A DNA stretch of 64,000 bases from JAJPHU01 sp035553375 (GCA_035553375.1 DATNCY010000278.1:5281-69280); one strand, 5' to 3'; counted from the first letter of the stretch, positions 7,904-16,683 are shown. Notes: a model not told the origin generated them from the letters alone. Translations and numbers: made by a program.

Positions 7904-8541
7904 TGAACGCCATCCTGGAGTATGATTATGACGCGTGCGGCGTCGCGGCCTTCAGTCCTTACCTGGCCAGGGCCATCACCAACGCCCTCCTGTTGACGCG
8001 CAAGCAAGATAAAATATTCCGGCGGATCGAGGCGCGGACAGGGACGCTCCGCGATCCTGACGAGGAGGGAGCAGGAAGAGGCTGGGTGGACCGCACGGCA
8101 TTGCCCTCGGAAGCGTCGGCCATTAACCACGAGTTGTTGGAGGTGGTACAGCGCGTCATTGCCCATCTATCCTCGCCGCAGCAGCGCCTCACCACCGCAT
8201 GGATCATCGATCATATCCTGACCACGGGAGAACTCCCCATCGCCCGCGAGGTCGCCCAGAGGCAACGACCGCCCGTGTCCCGCGAACGAGGCCGGCAGAT
8301 CATGGAGGCGACCGTGGACAGCATCTGCCGGCAGATCGAAGCCGACTACCCGCAACTGGCTGAACAGGGCCTCGGCAGTTGGGAGGTATTCAAAAAAGCG
8401 TTTGCCGGGCAGAGCCGGGCCGACCCCCGCGCCCGCTCGAGTGACGGCTGCGGGGATAGCTCCGACAATGACCAAGGTGAGGAGAGGACGACCAAAGACC
8501 GCCACGGCCGCAACCGTCAAACCGCACTTCGCTGGACCTGA
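7903..8541 (+). CDS. Sigma-70-like factor, C-terminal half (split gene)
   Basis: 212-residue frame whose ATG overlaps the preceding stop (TAATG). It opens with MNAILEYDYDACGVAAFSPY and LARAITNAL, matching the second part of sigma region 2 (xxAIEKFDxxRGxKFSTYAxxWI). Residues about 88-140 contain IAREVAQRQRPPVSRERGRQ and IMEATVDSI, matching region 4.2 (xEIAxxLGVSRERVRQIE), the -35-contacting helix-turn-helix. The last 30 residues are low-complexity and charged. It could be made by coupled translation, by ribosomal frameshifting or not at all if the gene is decayed. The end overlaps the convergent DUF2726 pseudogene by 25 bp. Confidence 0.6.
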   Translation: MNAILEYDYDACGVAAFSPYLARAITNALLLTRKQDKIFRRIEARTGTLRDPDEEGAGRGWVDRTALPSEASAINHELLEVVQRVIAHLSSPQQRLTTAWIIDHILTTGELPIAREVAQRQRPPVSRERGRQIMEATVDSICRQIEADYPQLAEQGLGSWEVFKKAFAGQSRADPRARSSDGCGDSSDNDQGEERTTKDRHGRNRQTALRWT

Positions 8542-9066
8542 TCGACACGGCGTTCGCAGTGGCCGAGGAATGCGGCGGCGAGCAGTTGAATCACCTGCCC
8601 AATCCTCGCCCGCAGATCGGCCAGATCGTACCGAGCCGCTACCCGAACCCGCAGGAGCGGCACACCCGCCGCAGCCAGCGCCTGATCCTTGAACTGGTCG
8701 CGTTCCCTCACTTCCGGTCTGAGATGGCTTTTGTCGTCCAGCTCGATGACCAGGAGCGGCACCGCTGTCGTCGTGGCAGCCAGCACGAAGTCGCCGTGCA
8801 TCCCGCTGGCCGGCGCGCCGTATCTCCGCCACGCCTCATCAGGCACCGTCACCACGTCCATCAGCCGCACCTTGACGAACACTGCCAGACCGGACGGGAC
8901 GGGACGGCTTCAAGCAGTACGCGGTAGAAGCGTTGCTCGCCGGCAGTCAACAGGGATGGACGCTTGGTGAAAGGCAGCCTCGCCGCAGGTTTGCGAAGAA
9001 CGCCCACAAGGCCACGATGCCGACCAGGGCGAGCAAGCCAAGGAGCATGAAATATGGACTGTCCAT
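8517..9066 (-). pseudogene. DUF2726-family membrane-anchored protein, two frameshifts
   Basis: Three frames together rebuild one DUF2726 protein. ATG at 9066 gives MDSPYFMLLGLLALVG, a single transmembrane anchor. About 25 codons later the reading continues in another frame as LPFTKRPSLLTAGEQRFYRV. Near 8900 it moves to the third frame as VFVKVRLMDVV, followed by DFVLAA, VPLLVIELDD and FKDQALAAAGVPLLRV. That last part is the conserved nuclease-like DUF2726 core. The second shift coincides with a tandem CCCGT duplication; removing one copy restores the frame exactly. DUF2726 proteins are frequent in mobile islands and their role is unclear. The C-terminal third could still be translated from a GTG at 8882. 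Confidence 0.7.
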
Positions 9067-9319
9067 GTGTGCAGCATGGCAAAAATGCTCGGCCAGAGCA
9101 AGCGGGGGGCGTTGAGCGGTCATCAGCTGATAGACAGGCTGGCGGGGATGCAGGATGATTGTCGTCTTTTATTTGCTGCAATTTTGCTGCACTTATTGCC
9201 TACCCCACCCCAACATGCCTATAATGCACATAGCGGCAGATTTCGTCGTAAGTTCATAACACAACAATGGTTTCAACGCCAAAACGCTGTCGGGCCAATG
9301 TCAGCGAAAGTCAGTGGAA

Positions 9320-9377
9320 TCAGGTTCAGGACCTGGTTCCCTTAACGGGAGTGGAGGTTCGAGTCCTCTCTTCGGCA
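9320..9377 (+). other. 3' half of tRNA-Leu(CAG): attachment-site scar of the island
   Basis: The segment folds as tRNA positions 27-73. The anticodon stem TCAGG/CCTGG encloses loop TTCAGGA (anticodon CAG). A long variable arm with TCCC/GGGA follows, then T stem GGAGG/CCTCT with loop TTCGAGT, the acceptor 3' strand CTTCGGC and discriminator A. No matching D arm or 5' acceptor strand GCCGAAG precedes it. Integrases commonly use the 3' half of a tRNA gene as att site, leaving such a copy at the far end. Because the tRNA-type terminator follows on the right, the inserted DNA lies to the left. A decayed tRNA gene is the alternative. Confidence 0.75.
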
Positions 9378-9385
9378 CTGAACGG

Positions 9386-9420
9386 AAAAGGACTTACGGT
9401 GACGAGCCGTAAGTCCTTTT
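9386..9420 (+). terminator. Rho-independent terminator after the tRNA-Leu remnant
   Basis: A perfect 10-bp stem, GGACTTACGG (9390-9399) and CCGTAAGTCC (9407-9416), with a 7-base loop is flanked by AAAA and TTTT, 8 bp after the tRNA 3' end. Confidence 0.85.
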
Positions 9421-9424
9421 CTAT

Positions 9425-9984
9425 TTCACCGAGGCAATCTCCACAATTGCTCCACAACTTTTTCGCTTCACATGGCTCATTTCCCTGGGTTTCCTGGCAT
9501 TCCCTTTCAGTCTTTACAAGGGTCGTGCAAAAGAAGAGGCCAGGGACACGTCCCTGGCCCGCTCCTGATGCCCACCGCAGCGGTCAAGACGCACCTGGAT
9601 CATGGGTCTTCTCGGCACACTTCGCCACGTTCTCCCCACTTTTCGAGAAGTTCTCCACACTTTTGGCCTGATGAACTCGATCCAGCACGACGTCGGCGAT
9701 GGCTACCTCGTTGATGACGAGGTAGTGCCGCGGCATCGTCTCCAGGTGGCAGCCGAACGTGCTGGCACGTCCCGATCTCCGATTCAGGATAAATACTTAC
9801 GACCATCTTTGCACAATGTTCGGTAGGACTGGCGCTCACGAAGAAAGCAGTCCCCGAAACGATTCACGCACGAACACCTTAAACTGCCCTTGACCATCGA
9901 GAGCGCGTCGCTATCCTGCCATGCTGCCTGGGATTCCTCTGGGCGATCCATGACGCCACCGGGGGTAACGGAGGTCGGCAACAC
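9425..9984. other. Junction region right of the att scar, no intact gene
   Basis: The 560 bp hold a perfect 10-bp inverted repeat with a 2-bp centre at 9538-9559 (GGCCAGGGAC arms), a copy of a dispersed repeat at 9798-9850, and a minus-strand open frame ending at 9584. That frame reads MPRHYLVINEVAIADVVLDR and has a hydrophilic tail, and could be the C-terminal end of a broken gene, but I cannot name it. Nothing else is supported. Confidence 0.4.
9798..9850 (+). repeat. Single copy of a dispersed repeat also seen near 29.7 kb
   Basis: TACGACCATCTTTGCACAAT at 9798-9817 and the following GTTC differ by one base from one arm of the palindrome at 29693-29717. The similarity continues through GGCTGGCGCTCACGAA-like sequence to about 9850, showing an interspersed repeat family. 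Only one arm is present here. Confidence 0.6.
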
Positions 9985-12057
9985 ATGGCAGCCGTCGGCT
10001 CATACCGCACGGCTCGGCTTGGGGCTTTGTACGCCATCCTGATACTGGCGGCCCTGCCGGGCTGCGCCAGCATTCGCGTCGATCGAACGCATCGGTCCGG
10101 CCTGTTCGCCGCCTGGCGTGCCAGCGCCGTCCGGCGCGATGAAATCTCCGCGCGCACCTTGCAGACACTACGGCAATGGGATCTGGACGCCCTCTACGCC
10201 CGCAGTCCCGACGAAACCGCCGCCAAGCTGCACGCCGAGGCGGTGGGCAATCCACAGCCGGAACTGCTGTTCGCCCTGGCCGAAATCAACTACGTTCGTG
10301 GCCGGAAGGCCGAGAAACACGACGGCGCTCGGGCCACCGCCTACTACTATTTGTGCGCCGGCTATGCCTATCACTATCTCTTCGATGAACCGCCGCGACC
10401 GGCTCCCGACATGGAGACGAGTTTGAAGCCGGTGGGCCAGCCGCCCGAACCGCAGCCCATTCGCATCGATCTGAGTTCCTCCGCCTTCGATCCGCGTTTC
10501 CGCTTGGCCTGCGAACTGTACAACGCCGGCTTGGCCAAGTGCATCGCCGCCGCCCAGCGGGTCGGCCAACTCGATCCGCGTCACGAGTTGCGGATGCCCA
10601 CGCCCGACGGCAACGGTTTCACGCTCTCGGTGATCCATAACGGCTTCACCTGGAAGCCGGAGGAGTTCGGCGAACTGCTCATTTCCGCCGACTACGAAGT
10701 CGTCGGCGTGGCCAACGCCCATCGCACCTACGGCCTGGGCGTACCGCTCATCGCCACACGGGCCGCCACCCCGGACAAAGAGGACGCCGCGCGCACCTTC
10801 TATCCACGGGAGGCGAGTTTCGCGGCCACGGCTTTTTTCCGCTTCGAGGGCAGCCTGAACGATCTCGGCACCCAGCGCTGCGGGCGGCTCGAATTGTATA
10901 ATCCGCTAACCACCCAAGCCATCAAGGCGGCGGGCCAACTCGTGCCGTTGGAGACCGATCTGACGACGCCGTTGGCCTACTTCCTGGCCAACAGCAAGCT
11001 CGGCGACATCACGGACATCGTCGGGTTCGTGCGCGGCGACCGCATTCGCGGTCAGACCGGCATCCGCATGCTCGCCCCGTATCAACCCGGCAAGATTCCC
11101 GTCGTTCTCGTCCACGGTTTGCTGTCGTCGCCGCTGACCTGGGCGCCGGTGATGAATGATTTGCAGGCCGATCCGATCCTGCGCGAACGCTACCAGTTCT
11201 GGTATTACTACTATCCGACCGGCGCTCCCTATCTCGCCTCGGCCGCCGAACTGCGCCGCGAGTTGGAACTGCTGCGTAAAGAGGTTGATCCTCGCCATCA
11301 GGACGCGGCGCTGGACAACATGGTCTTCGTCGGCCACAGCATGGGCGGCCTGATCTCGAAACTGATGACGTTGAGTTCCGGCGATGCCGGCGATGCCGGC
11401 GATGATTTCTGGAAATTGGTCAGCCCGGAACCATTCGACAAGATCAAAATGCCCGACAAAGCACGGGAGGAATTGCAACAGACGTTCTTCTTCCAGCGTG
11501 AGAATTGCGTGACGCGCTGCATTTTCATCGGCACGCCGCACCACGGCTCGAAACTGAGTCCGTCGCCGCTGGGTCGATTGGCAGTACATCTGGTGCAGAT
11601 GCCGCACGACCTCATGAAGGCGAGCCAGGATCTGACCAAGGCCAATCCGGACTTACCGACGCTCTTGCACAATCGCCCGCTGCCGACGAGCGTCGATCTG
11701 CTCGCCCCCAACGCGCCGGCTTTGGAAAAGATGGCCGCTCGTCCGCGGCCTCCGCGCGTGCATTATCACACGATCGCCGGTCGCATTTCGACGGCCACGA
11801 CGAACATCGAACGCTGGATGATCGGCGCAGGCACCGATCCGGGTGACGGCATCGTACCCTTAAAGAGCGCTCATATTGACGACGCCGATTCGGAAGTGAT
11901 CGTGGAAGCCGACCATTTCCACGTCCACCATCATCCGCTGGCGATCCGGGAAGTGCAGCGCATCCTGATGGAACACTATCAGGGATTCATCCGCCAGAAG
12001 GAGTTGCAACTGATCTCCTCCGGTGCGTCGAAAAATGCTGTGCCAGCGAAGCCGTAG
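9985..12057 (+). CDS. Secreted lipoprotein alpha/beta-hydrolase (lipase/esterase-like)
   Basis: 690-residue protein with an N-terminal hydrophobic segment ending in lipobox ALPGC (Cys about residue 27), so probably membrane-anchored after export. The first 360 residues are a lineage-type domain of unknown role. The alpha/beta-hydrolase fold follows, starting VVLVHGLLSSPLTWAPVM (about residues 373-390). The nucleophile elbow is VGHSMGG at about residue 450. A late EADHFHVHHHPLAI likely supplies the catalytic histidine. The oxyanion HG motif and GxSxG spacing fit lipases or esterases; the substrate is unknown. It stands alone with no operon partner, right of the island boundary. Confidence 0.75.
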   Translation: MAAVGSYRTARLGALYAILILAALPGCASIRVDRTHRSGLFAAWRASAVRRDEISARTLQTLRQWDLDALYARSPDETAAKLHAEAVGNPQPELLFALAEINYVRGRKAEKHDGARATAYYYLCAGYAYHYLFDEPPRPAPDMETSLKPVGQPPEPQPIRIDLSSSAFDPRFRLACELYNAGLAKCIAAAQRVGQLDPRHELRMPTPDGNGFTLSVIHNGFTWKPEEFGELLISADYEVVGVANAHRTYGLGVPLIATRAATPDKEDAARTFYPREASFAATAFFRFEGSLNDLGTQRCGRLELYNPLTTQAIKAAGQLVPLETDLTTPLAYFLANSKLGDITDIVGFVRGDRIRGQTGIRMLAPYQPGKIPVVLVHGLLSSPLTWAPVMNDLQADPILRERYQFWYYYYPTGAPYLASAAELRRELELLRKEVDPRHQDAALDNMVFVGHSMGGLISKLMTLSSGDAGDAGDDFWKLVSPEPFDKIKMPDKAREELQQTFFFQRENCVTRCIFIGTPHHGSKLSPSPLGRLAVHLVQMPHDLMKASQDLTKANPDLPTLLHNRPLPTSVDLLAPNAPALEKMAARPRPPRVHYHTIAGRISTATTNIERWMIGAGTDPGDGIVPLKSAHIDDADSEVIVEADHFHVHHHPLAIREVQRILMEHYQGFIRQKELQLISSGASKNAVPAKP

Positions 12058-12083
12058 AACGGATCTGATCGTCCAAAAAATTC

Positions 12084-12111
12084 TTGTGCGCAAATGTTCC
12101 CATCGTACAAT
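12084..12111 (+). promoter_or_regulatory. Candidate promoter of the restriction-modification operon
   Basis: TTGTGC (12084-12089) and TACAAT (12106-12111) are separated by 16 bp, 57 bp before the methylase ATG. It is the best sigma-70-like match in the gap after the hydrolase gene. Confidence 0.35.
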
Positions 12112-12167
12112 GACTGCTTGCTGCGCGGGAGAATGATTCGTATTAACTGTGACGAGGCTGCGTTTCG

Positions 12168-13091
12168 ATGGAGAATGGAAACGGCGATCGTGGCGGACCC
12201 ACGCAGCGCAAGGCTGTTCCACCGCCCGTTTGCAGGCCGCACCGGAAGCGGAAACGGATTGCGTTCGGTTGGTATGGCGGAAAGTTTTCGCATCTGGACT
12301 GGCTCCTCCCTTTGCTGCCGCCGTGTCATCACTATTGCGAACCCTTCGCCGGATCGGCGGCCGTGATGTTGAACCGCGAACCATCCCCGGTCGAGACATA
12401 CAACGATCTGGATGGAGAAGTGGTCAATTTCTTCGCGGTGTTGCGTGCCGAGAAAGATCGCCTTGTCGAGGCGATTGGCCTGACACCGTTCTCGCGAGAA
12501 GAGTTTGGGCTCGCCTGTGAGATCGATGCGGAACTCGAACCGCTGGAACGGGCGCGTCGGTTCTATGTGCGAGCGCGACAGGTGCGTACCGGGCTGGCGC
12601 AAAAGGCCAGCCTGGGACGGTGGGCGAATTGCAAGCAGACGAGCCGCGCCGGCATGAGCGGAGTCGTCAGTCGATGGCTCGGAGCGGTCGAAGCCCTCCC
12701 CGATATCGCCGATCGGCTCTTGCGTGTGCAAATTGAAAACCGTCCCGCCCTTGATGTCATCCAACTCTACGATGCTCCCAAAACGCTTTTCTATTGCGAT
12801 CCGCCCTATATCCACGAAACGCGGGGCGACTCAAAGGCGTACGGCTACGAGATGACGGACGAAGAACATGTCGCCTTGGCGAAGGCGTTGAATGCCGCGA
12901 AAGGCATGGTCGCCATTTCAAACTATCAGTGCGATCTCATGGATCGATTGTATCCTCCCCCGAAATGGCGGAAGGTGGTGAGCCCCGACCGGACGATTCA
13001 CTCCACGAAAGGAACGCGCGCGGAGATCGTATGGACAAACTATGATCCATTCGGAAAGAAATCCTCCCAGCCCTTGCTGGAGTTTGAATGA
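12168..13091 (+). CDS. D12-class N6-adenine DNA methyltransferase
   Basis: 307-residue Dam-type modification enzyme. FGWYGGKFSHLDWLLPLLP (about residues 33-51) is the N-terminal SAM-binding motif of the alpha class. CEPFAGSAAVML (57-68) is motif I, with Ala where most members have Gly (FAGSGAV). FYCDPPYIH (208-216) is catalytic motif IV. The C-terminus has the AISNY and EIVWTNY segments of this class. A basic N-terminal tail of about 30 residues precedes the core. It overlaps the downstream nuclease gene by ATGA and presumably protects the host from that enzyme by methylating adenine in the same site. Confidence 0.88.
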   Translation: MENGNGDRGGPTQRKAVPPPVCRPHRKRKRIAFGWYGGKFSHLDWLLPLLPPCHHYCEPFAGSAAVMLNREPSPVETYNDLDGEVVNFFAVLRAEKDRLVEAIGLTPFSREEFGLACEIDAELEPLERARRFYVRARQVRTGLAQKASLGRWANCKQTSRAGMSGVVSRWLGAVEALPDIADRLLRVQIENRPALDVIQLYDAPKTLFYCDPPYIHETRGDSKAYGYEMTDEEHVALAKALNAAKGMVAISNYQCDLMDRLYPPPKWRKVVSPDRTIHSTKGTRAEIVWTNYDPFGKKSSQPLLEFE

Positions 13092-14215
13092 TGACGAACC
13101 CGGCAGAAATCTTGCTGCGACTCCATGAAAGGGTCACTCGGAACCTTTACGCGGCCGCCGTGAAGGAGAACGATATTCTGGCGCGGATCGACTATGTGTG
13201 CCGCTGCCTGAGCAATCGCGCGGGGGTGCGTCTCCTCATGGCGTGCATGGTGGCCAAGCTAGACAACCCGCTGGTCGATCCACGTCAGCCCTACACCGAA
13301 ATCGGCGGCGATAAGTGCTTTTCCGGCCGAACCATCGACGAGCAAATCATCACCTCCTTTATCACCGCTCACAATCTTCCCTGCAATTCGACGACGGCAT
13401 TTCTAACTCCCGCGTTGCGGAACATTAATCGACCGCTCACGTCAGGCGTACCACTGGTGGGACGACCGCCACAGATGTACGGTGACACCGTGAAGTTGCT
13501 TGAGGATGTGGCGGAAGGGCGCGTGAGTGCCGAGGATGTGTTGGCGGATGCCGTTCGCATTCTCGTCCTCGTCCGCGAGGAGAAAGCCGCCCGCATGTCG
13601 GCGTTGCTGGCCGACATCGCGCGGAGCAGTGGGGCACTCCCTCTCTCTTCCGAAATGATTGTCACCCTGATCGAGCAGCATTTAGCCTGTAAGAATGCCA
13701 GCAGGTTGCCGGTCTTGGTCGTCGCAGCGGCCTATCAGACCGCCGCTAATCAGCTGGGAGCGTATGCCTTGCCGCTTCAATCGCACAATGCGGCGGACGA
13801 ACAGACCGGCGCGATGGGAGATGTGGAAATATGCCTCGCCAACGAAGAGCGAGTAGTCACGATTTACGAAATGAAAATGAAGGAAGTGACCATCGGTGAC
13901 TTGGATCGCGCCCTCCAGAAGATCGCATCGAAAGCGCCACCGATTGACAATTACGTATTCATTACAACCGAGGTGATCGACGAGAAGGTTCAGGACTACG
14001 CGCGGACTCTCTATGAAAAATTAGCGGGAACGGAAGTGGTTGTACTCGATTGCATCGGTTTCGTTCGTCACTTCTTGCATCTGTTTCATCGAGCGCGGCT
14101 CGCGTTTTTGAACGCCTATCAAGCTCTCTTGCTCGCGGAACCGGACAGTTCAGTGCGCCAGCCGTTGAAAGAGGCTTTCTTGAGCCTTCGTCAAGCGGCT
14201 GAGTCAGATGAGTGA
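13088..14215 (+). CDS. Type II restriction endonuclease, SacI-like family (tentative)
   Basis: 375-residue protein translationally coupled to the adenine methylase (ATGATG start inside the methylase stop). A PD-(D/E)XK signature is visible at about residues 246-263: MGDVEICLANEERVVTIYE followed by MK, giving an acidic residue, then E-x-K. The surrounding helical architecture and length of about 375 residues remind me of the SacI restriction-enzyme family, but this is by recall only. It should cleave unmethylated DNA at the site protected by its neighbour. The pair forms a complete, compact type II restriction-modification system; no specificity can be read from the sequence. Confidence 0.68.
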   Translation: MMTNPAEILLRLHERVTRNLYAAAVKENDILARIDYVCRCLSNRAGVRLLMACMVAKLDNPLVDPRQPYTEIGGDKCFSGRTIDEQIITSFITAHNLPCNSTTAFLTPALRNINRPLTSGVPLVGRPPQMYGDTVKLLEDVAEGRVSAEDVLADAVRILVLVREEKAARMSALLADIARSSGALPLSSEMIVTLIEQHLACKNASRLPVLVVAAAYQTAANQLGAYALPLQSHNAADEQTGAMGDVEICLANEERVVTIYEMKMKEVTIGDLDRALQKIASKAPPIDNYVFITTEVIDEKVQDYARTLYEKLAGTEVVVLDCIGFVRHFLHLFHRARLAFLNAYQALLLAEPDSSVRQPLKEAFLSLRQAAESDE

Positions 14216-14309
14216 AACAACGAATATCCAGAGCATCCAATCCCTTGCTTGCGTTCCCAAATGAGGCTCCCAAGCTTGGCAAGCTGGCCGATTCGTCCCC
14301 GTCTCGCGG

Positions 14310-15635
14310 TCAGATGCGCACAAAGATCCCGCGCCGATACATCCACAAGCAGATCAACCACAGCACCAATAGCACGGCGACCGATTGCGTGATTGGCCCA
14401 AAGGTGTTGTTGACCCACACCGGATCGATTGCGATGTTGAACATCCCCATCAACGGCTTGCCGATGTAGGTCAGGCTCGGCAGGGCGAGCGATCCGAGAT
14501 GAATTTGCAAGCTCGAACGAATCCAGCCCTTGAGCAGCTGAGCCATGCAGTACATGGCGATGGAGTTCATGCCCACGACAATCAGCGGAAACGCCCAGCG
14601 TTTCCAACCCTGAATATCGATGATCCAGAAGAAGCCCGCTAGCATCCAGAACGTCCAGCCGGCACTGTATAGCGCCCACGACGGTGTCCAAATACGCTTG
14701 ACGATCGGACAGACGAACTCTCCCGCCAACCATCCCAGCGCCAGACACAGTGCCCCCGCAGCGACGAGCCAGCCGAGCTTGCGCCATTTGCTTTTCGGCA
14801 TGCGCAGCATCTCGCCGGCCATAAGCCCCAAAAGCATGGTGGCCAAGGACGGCACGAAGTTGAGCGTTTGATAGCCGCCCTTGTTGAAGAGGAAGGGCTT
14901 GTTCGGATCGGCCGATGGGAAGAGATTGAGGAACCAGAAATCGAAAGCCGACGCCGCGTTGGTGTTCTTGTCCCAGTGCGCGAACCACCCCCTTAGCCCT
15001 TGCCAATCGTCCTTCCAGCCGACGGAATGATAATCGAAGTCCGGTCCCGGCAGCGGCCACAACCGAAACAGCAGCCAGTAACCAATCAGAATGCTGGCCA
15101 GTGCCGCAAGCTGCACACGTAGGCCACGGCCCAACAGTAGGTACAGGAAAGCGTAACCCAGACCAATTTGCGCCAGCACATTCGTGAAGACGAATTCGGT
15201 TCCCTTGCTCCAATTGGAGGTCAGGAAAATGGCCAACAGCACGAGGAAGACGGCGCGATAGAGAACGTGAACGGCGATTTTCTTTTCGGAATCGCCCTTG
15301 GCTCGCCGGCTGGCGATCGAGTACGGCATGGCCACGCCGACCATGAACATGAACGACGGTTGAATGAGATCCCACAGCGAGCAGCCGATCCACGGCACAT
15401 GATCCGTGTGGAAGGCGAGGAAGCGCCAGACGGAACTATCGGGGAAGTTCTTCGCCACGGCGGGCAGCGCCAGACCGCCCGAGGCCATGAGGAGCATGAT
15501 GGCTCCGCGATAGGCGTCCAGCGACACGAGCCGAGCCGGTTTTTCGTGTGGAACCGGCGCGGCCACCGGCGTTTCGTCTTGCGCCGGTTGTACCAGATGT
15601 TCGAGCGGCGGCGATTTGGTCAGAAGCGAAGTCAT
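14310..15635 (-). CDS. DUF5009 / heparan-alpha-glucosaminide N-acetyltransferase-like membrane protein
   Basis: 441-residue polytopic membrane protein with about ten hydrophobic segments. The N-terminus after a 30-residue cytoplasmic tail reads RLVSLDAYRGAIMLLM, the entry motif of the NagX/DUF5009 acyltransferase family related to lysosomal HGSNAT. PSFMFMVGVAMPYS follows in the third segment. Such enzymes move acetyl groups across the membrane onto sugars; the substrate here is unknown. The protein is lineage-common in planctomycetes, which are rich in polysaccharide-processing genes. It is monocistronic and convergent with the nuclease gene. Confidence 0.72.
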   Translation of the reverse strand: MTSLLTKSPPLEHLVQPAQDETPVAAPVPHEKPARLVSLDAYRGAIMLLMASGGLALPAVAKNFPDSSVWRFLAFHTDHVPWIGCSLWDLIQPSFMFMVGVAMPYSIASRRAKGDSEKKIAVHVLYRAVFLVLLAIFLTSNWSKGTEFVFTNVLAQIGLGYAFLYLLLGRGLRVQLAALASILIGYWLLFRLWPLPGPDFDYHSVGWKDDWQGLRGWFAHWDKNTNAASAFDFWFLNLFPSADPNKPFLFNKGGYQTLNFVPSLATMLLGLMAGEMLRMPKSKWRKLGWLVAAGALCLALGWLAGEFVCPIVKRIWTPSWALYSAGWTFWMLAGFFWIIDIQGWKRWAFPLIVVGMNSIAMYCMAQLLKGWIRSSLQIHLGSLALPSLTYIGKPLMGMFNIAIDPVWVNNTFGPITQSVAVLLVLWLICLWMYRRGIFVRI

Positions 15636-15676
15636 GGCGTGGTATCACTTAACGGGGTGGGAAGGAGCCAACCCCA

Positions 15677-16486
15677 TTAAGATGAACACGTTCCCGGCGC
15701 GTTGTCAATCGCGTTCCTGGCGCGGCGCAGCGCCTCGACGGCGGCTTCGCGCACGCTTGGCTCGGCATCCTGAAGGAGTTCGGTCAGCGCAGGTACGGCA
15801 TCGGCGGCGCGTGGGTTTTTGCCGAGTGTCAGAGCGGCGTGACGGCGGACGTTGGCATTGGGATCGTGCAATGCCTCAATCAGCCGGGGAACGGCTCGCG
15901 TGCCCATCTTGGTCAAGGCGGCGGCAGACACGGCGCGATTCTTGACATCGTCCTCGCGCAGCACCTCAATAAGAGCCGGAATGGCGGTGGCGGCGGTCGG
16001 ACCGAGTTCGCCCAGCGCCGCCGCGGCATGGCGACGCACCACCGCACTTTCATCGCGCAGCGATTGAATCAGCGCATTGGCGGCCAGACGCGCCTCCGGT
16101 CCCATATCACCCAGAGCGACGACGGCGCGACGACGCACGGCCTCGCTCTCGTCTTGCAAAGCCTGAATGAGCGCGGGAATGGCCACACGCGCTTCGGCGC
16201 CGATTTCGCCCAAGGCGAGGGCGGCCATGCGGCGAACTTCCGATAAGGGATCTTTCAACGCCTCGATCAGCGCGCTCAGCGCGCCGCGAGCGCGCGGTCC
16301 CAGCGAGGCCAGGACGGTAGCGGCGTGCAACCGCTTGTAACCATCGCGGTCTTTCAGACGCTCGATCCACAGACGCAAATCCGGGTCTTCCCCGGCGCGG
16401 ATTGTCGCCACGACAACATCCTCGCTCGGCGGCGCGGAAGAGGGTGAGCGGGGTCGCGTCAGCGCCCCGAGGAAGTGTCCGCGCAT
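15677..16486 (-). CDS. HEAT-repeat protein
   Basis: 269-residue protein made almost entirely of six to seven HEAT/PBS-lyase-type repeats of about 36 residues, each with a pattern like VRRxAAxALGEIGxxA-AIPALIxALxD (residues about 40-255). Such solenoids act as protein-binding scaffolds. There is no signal peptide or enzymatic motif. The N-terminal 25 residues are proline/serine rich. It lies 41 bp upstream of the DUF5009 gene start region on the same strand, but a shared function is not evident. Confidence 0.75.
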   Translation of the reverse strand: MRGHFLGALTRPRSPSSAPPSEDVVVATIRAGEDPDLRLWIERLKDRDGYKRLHAATVLASLGPRARGALSALIEALKDPLSEVRRMAALALGEIGAEARVAIPALIQALQDESEAVRRRAVVALGDMGPEARLAANALIQSLRDESAVVRRHAAAALGELGPTAATAIPALIEVLREDDVKNRAVSAAALTKMGTRAVPRLIEALHDPNANVRRHAALTLGKNPRAADAVPALTELLQDAEPSVREAAVEALRRARNAIDNAPGTCSS

Positions 16487-16628
16487 GCCATTTATTCATT
16501 CTAGCCTGAAATCCGCGACCATGAAGGTGGAAACATCCACGATTTCTGGCCTGGCGTTTCACGCGAAATGCCAAGCCGCGCTCCGCCGCCCGGCGAGGCT
16601 GCATGAGGAACTTATCGCTCGTTTCGAC

Positions 16629-16658
16629 TTGGTTTCTCCTGGGGGAGAAGCCTAGAAT
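16629..16658 (+). promoter_or_regulatory. Candidate hflX promoter with palindrome in the spacer
   Basis: TTGGTT (16629-16634) and TAGAAT (16653-16658) are 18 bp apart. The spacer region contains the inverted repeat TTCTCC/GGAGAA, which might be a regulator site. The AAGGAGGG ribosome site of hflX begins about 10 bases after the -10. Confidence 0.4.
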
Positions 16659-16683
16659 TAAGGAAAGGAGGGACAAACCCAAC

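Noticed and set aside
9294..9377. Complete tRNA-Leu gene
   Set aside because: The 26 bases before the anticodon stem match only 5 of 7 acceptor pairs and form no D arm, so only the 3' half is accepted.
14191..15393. Alternative minus-strand frame over the DUF5009 gene
   Set aside because: Charged, arginine-rich translation lacking helices; the overlapping frame has a clear membrane family pattern.
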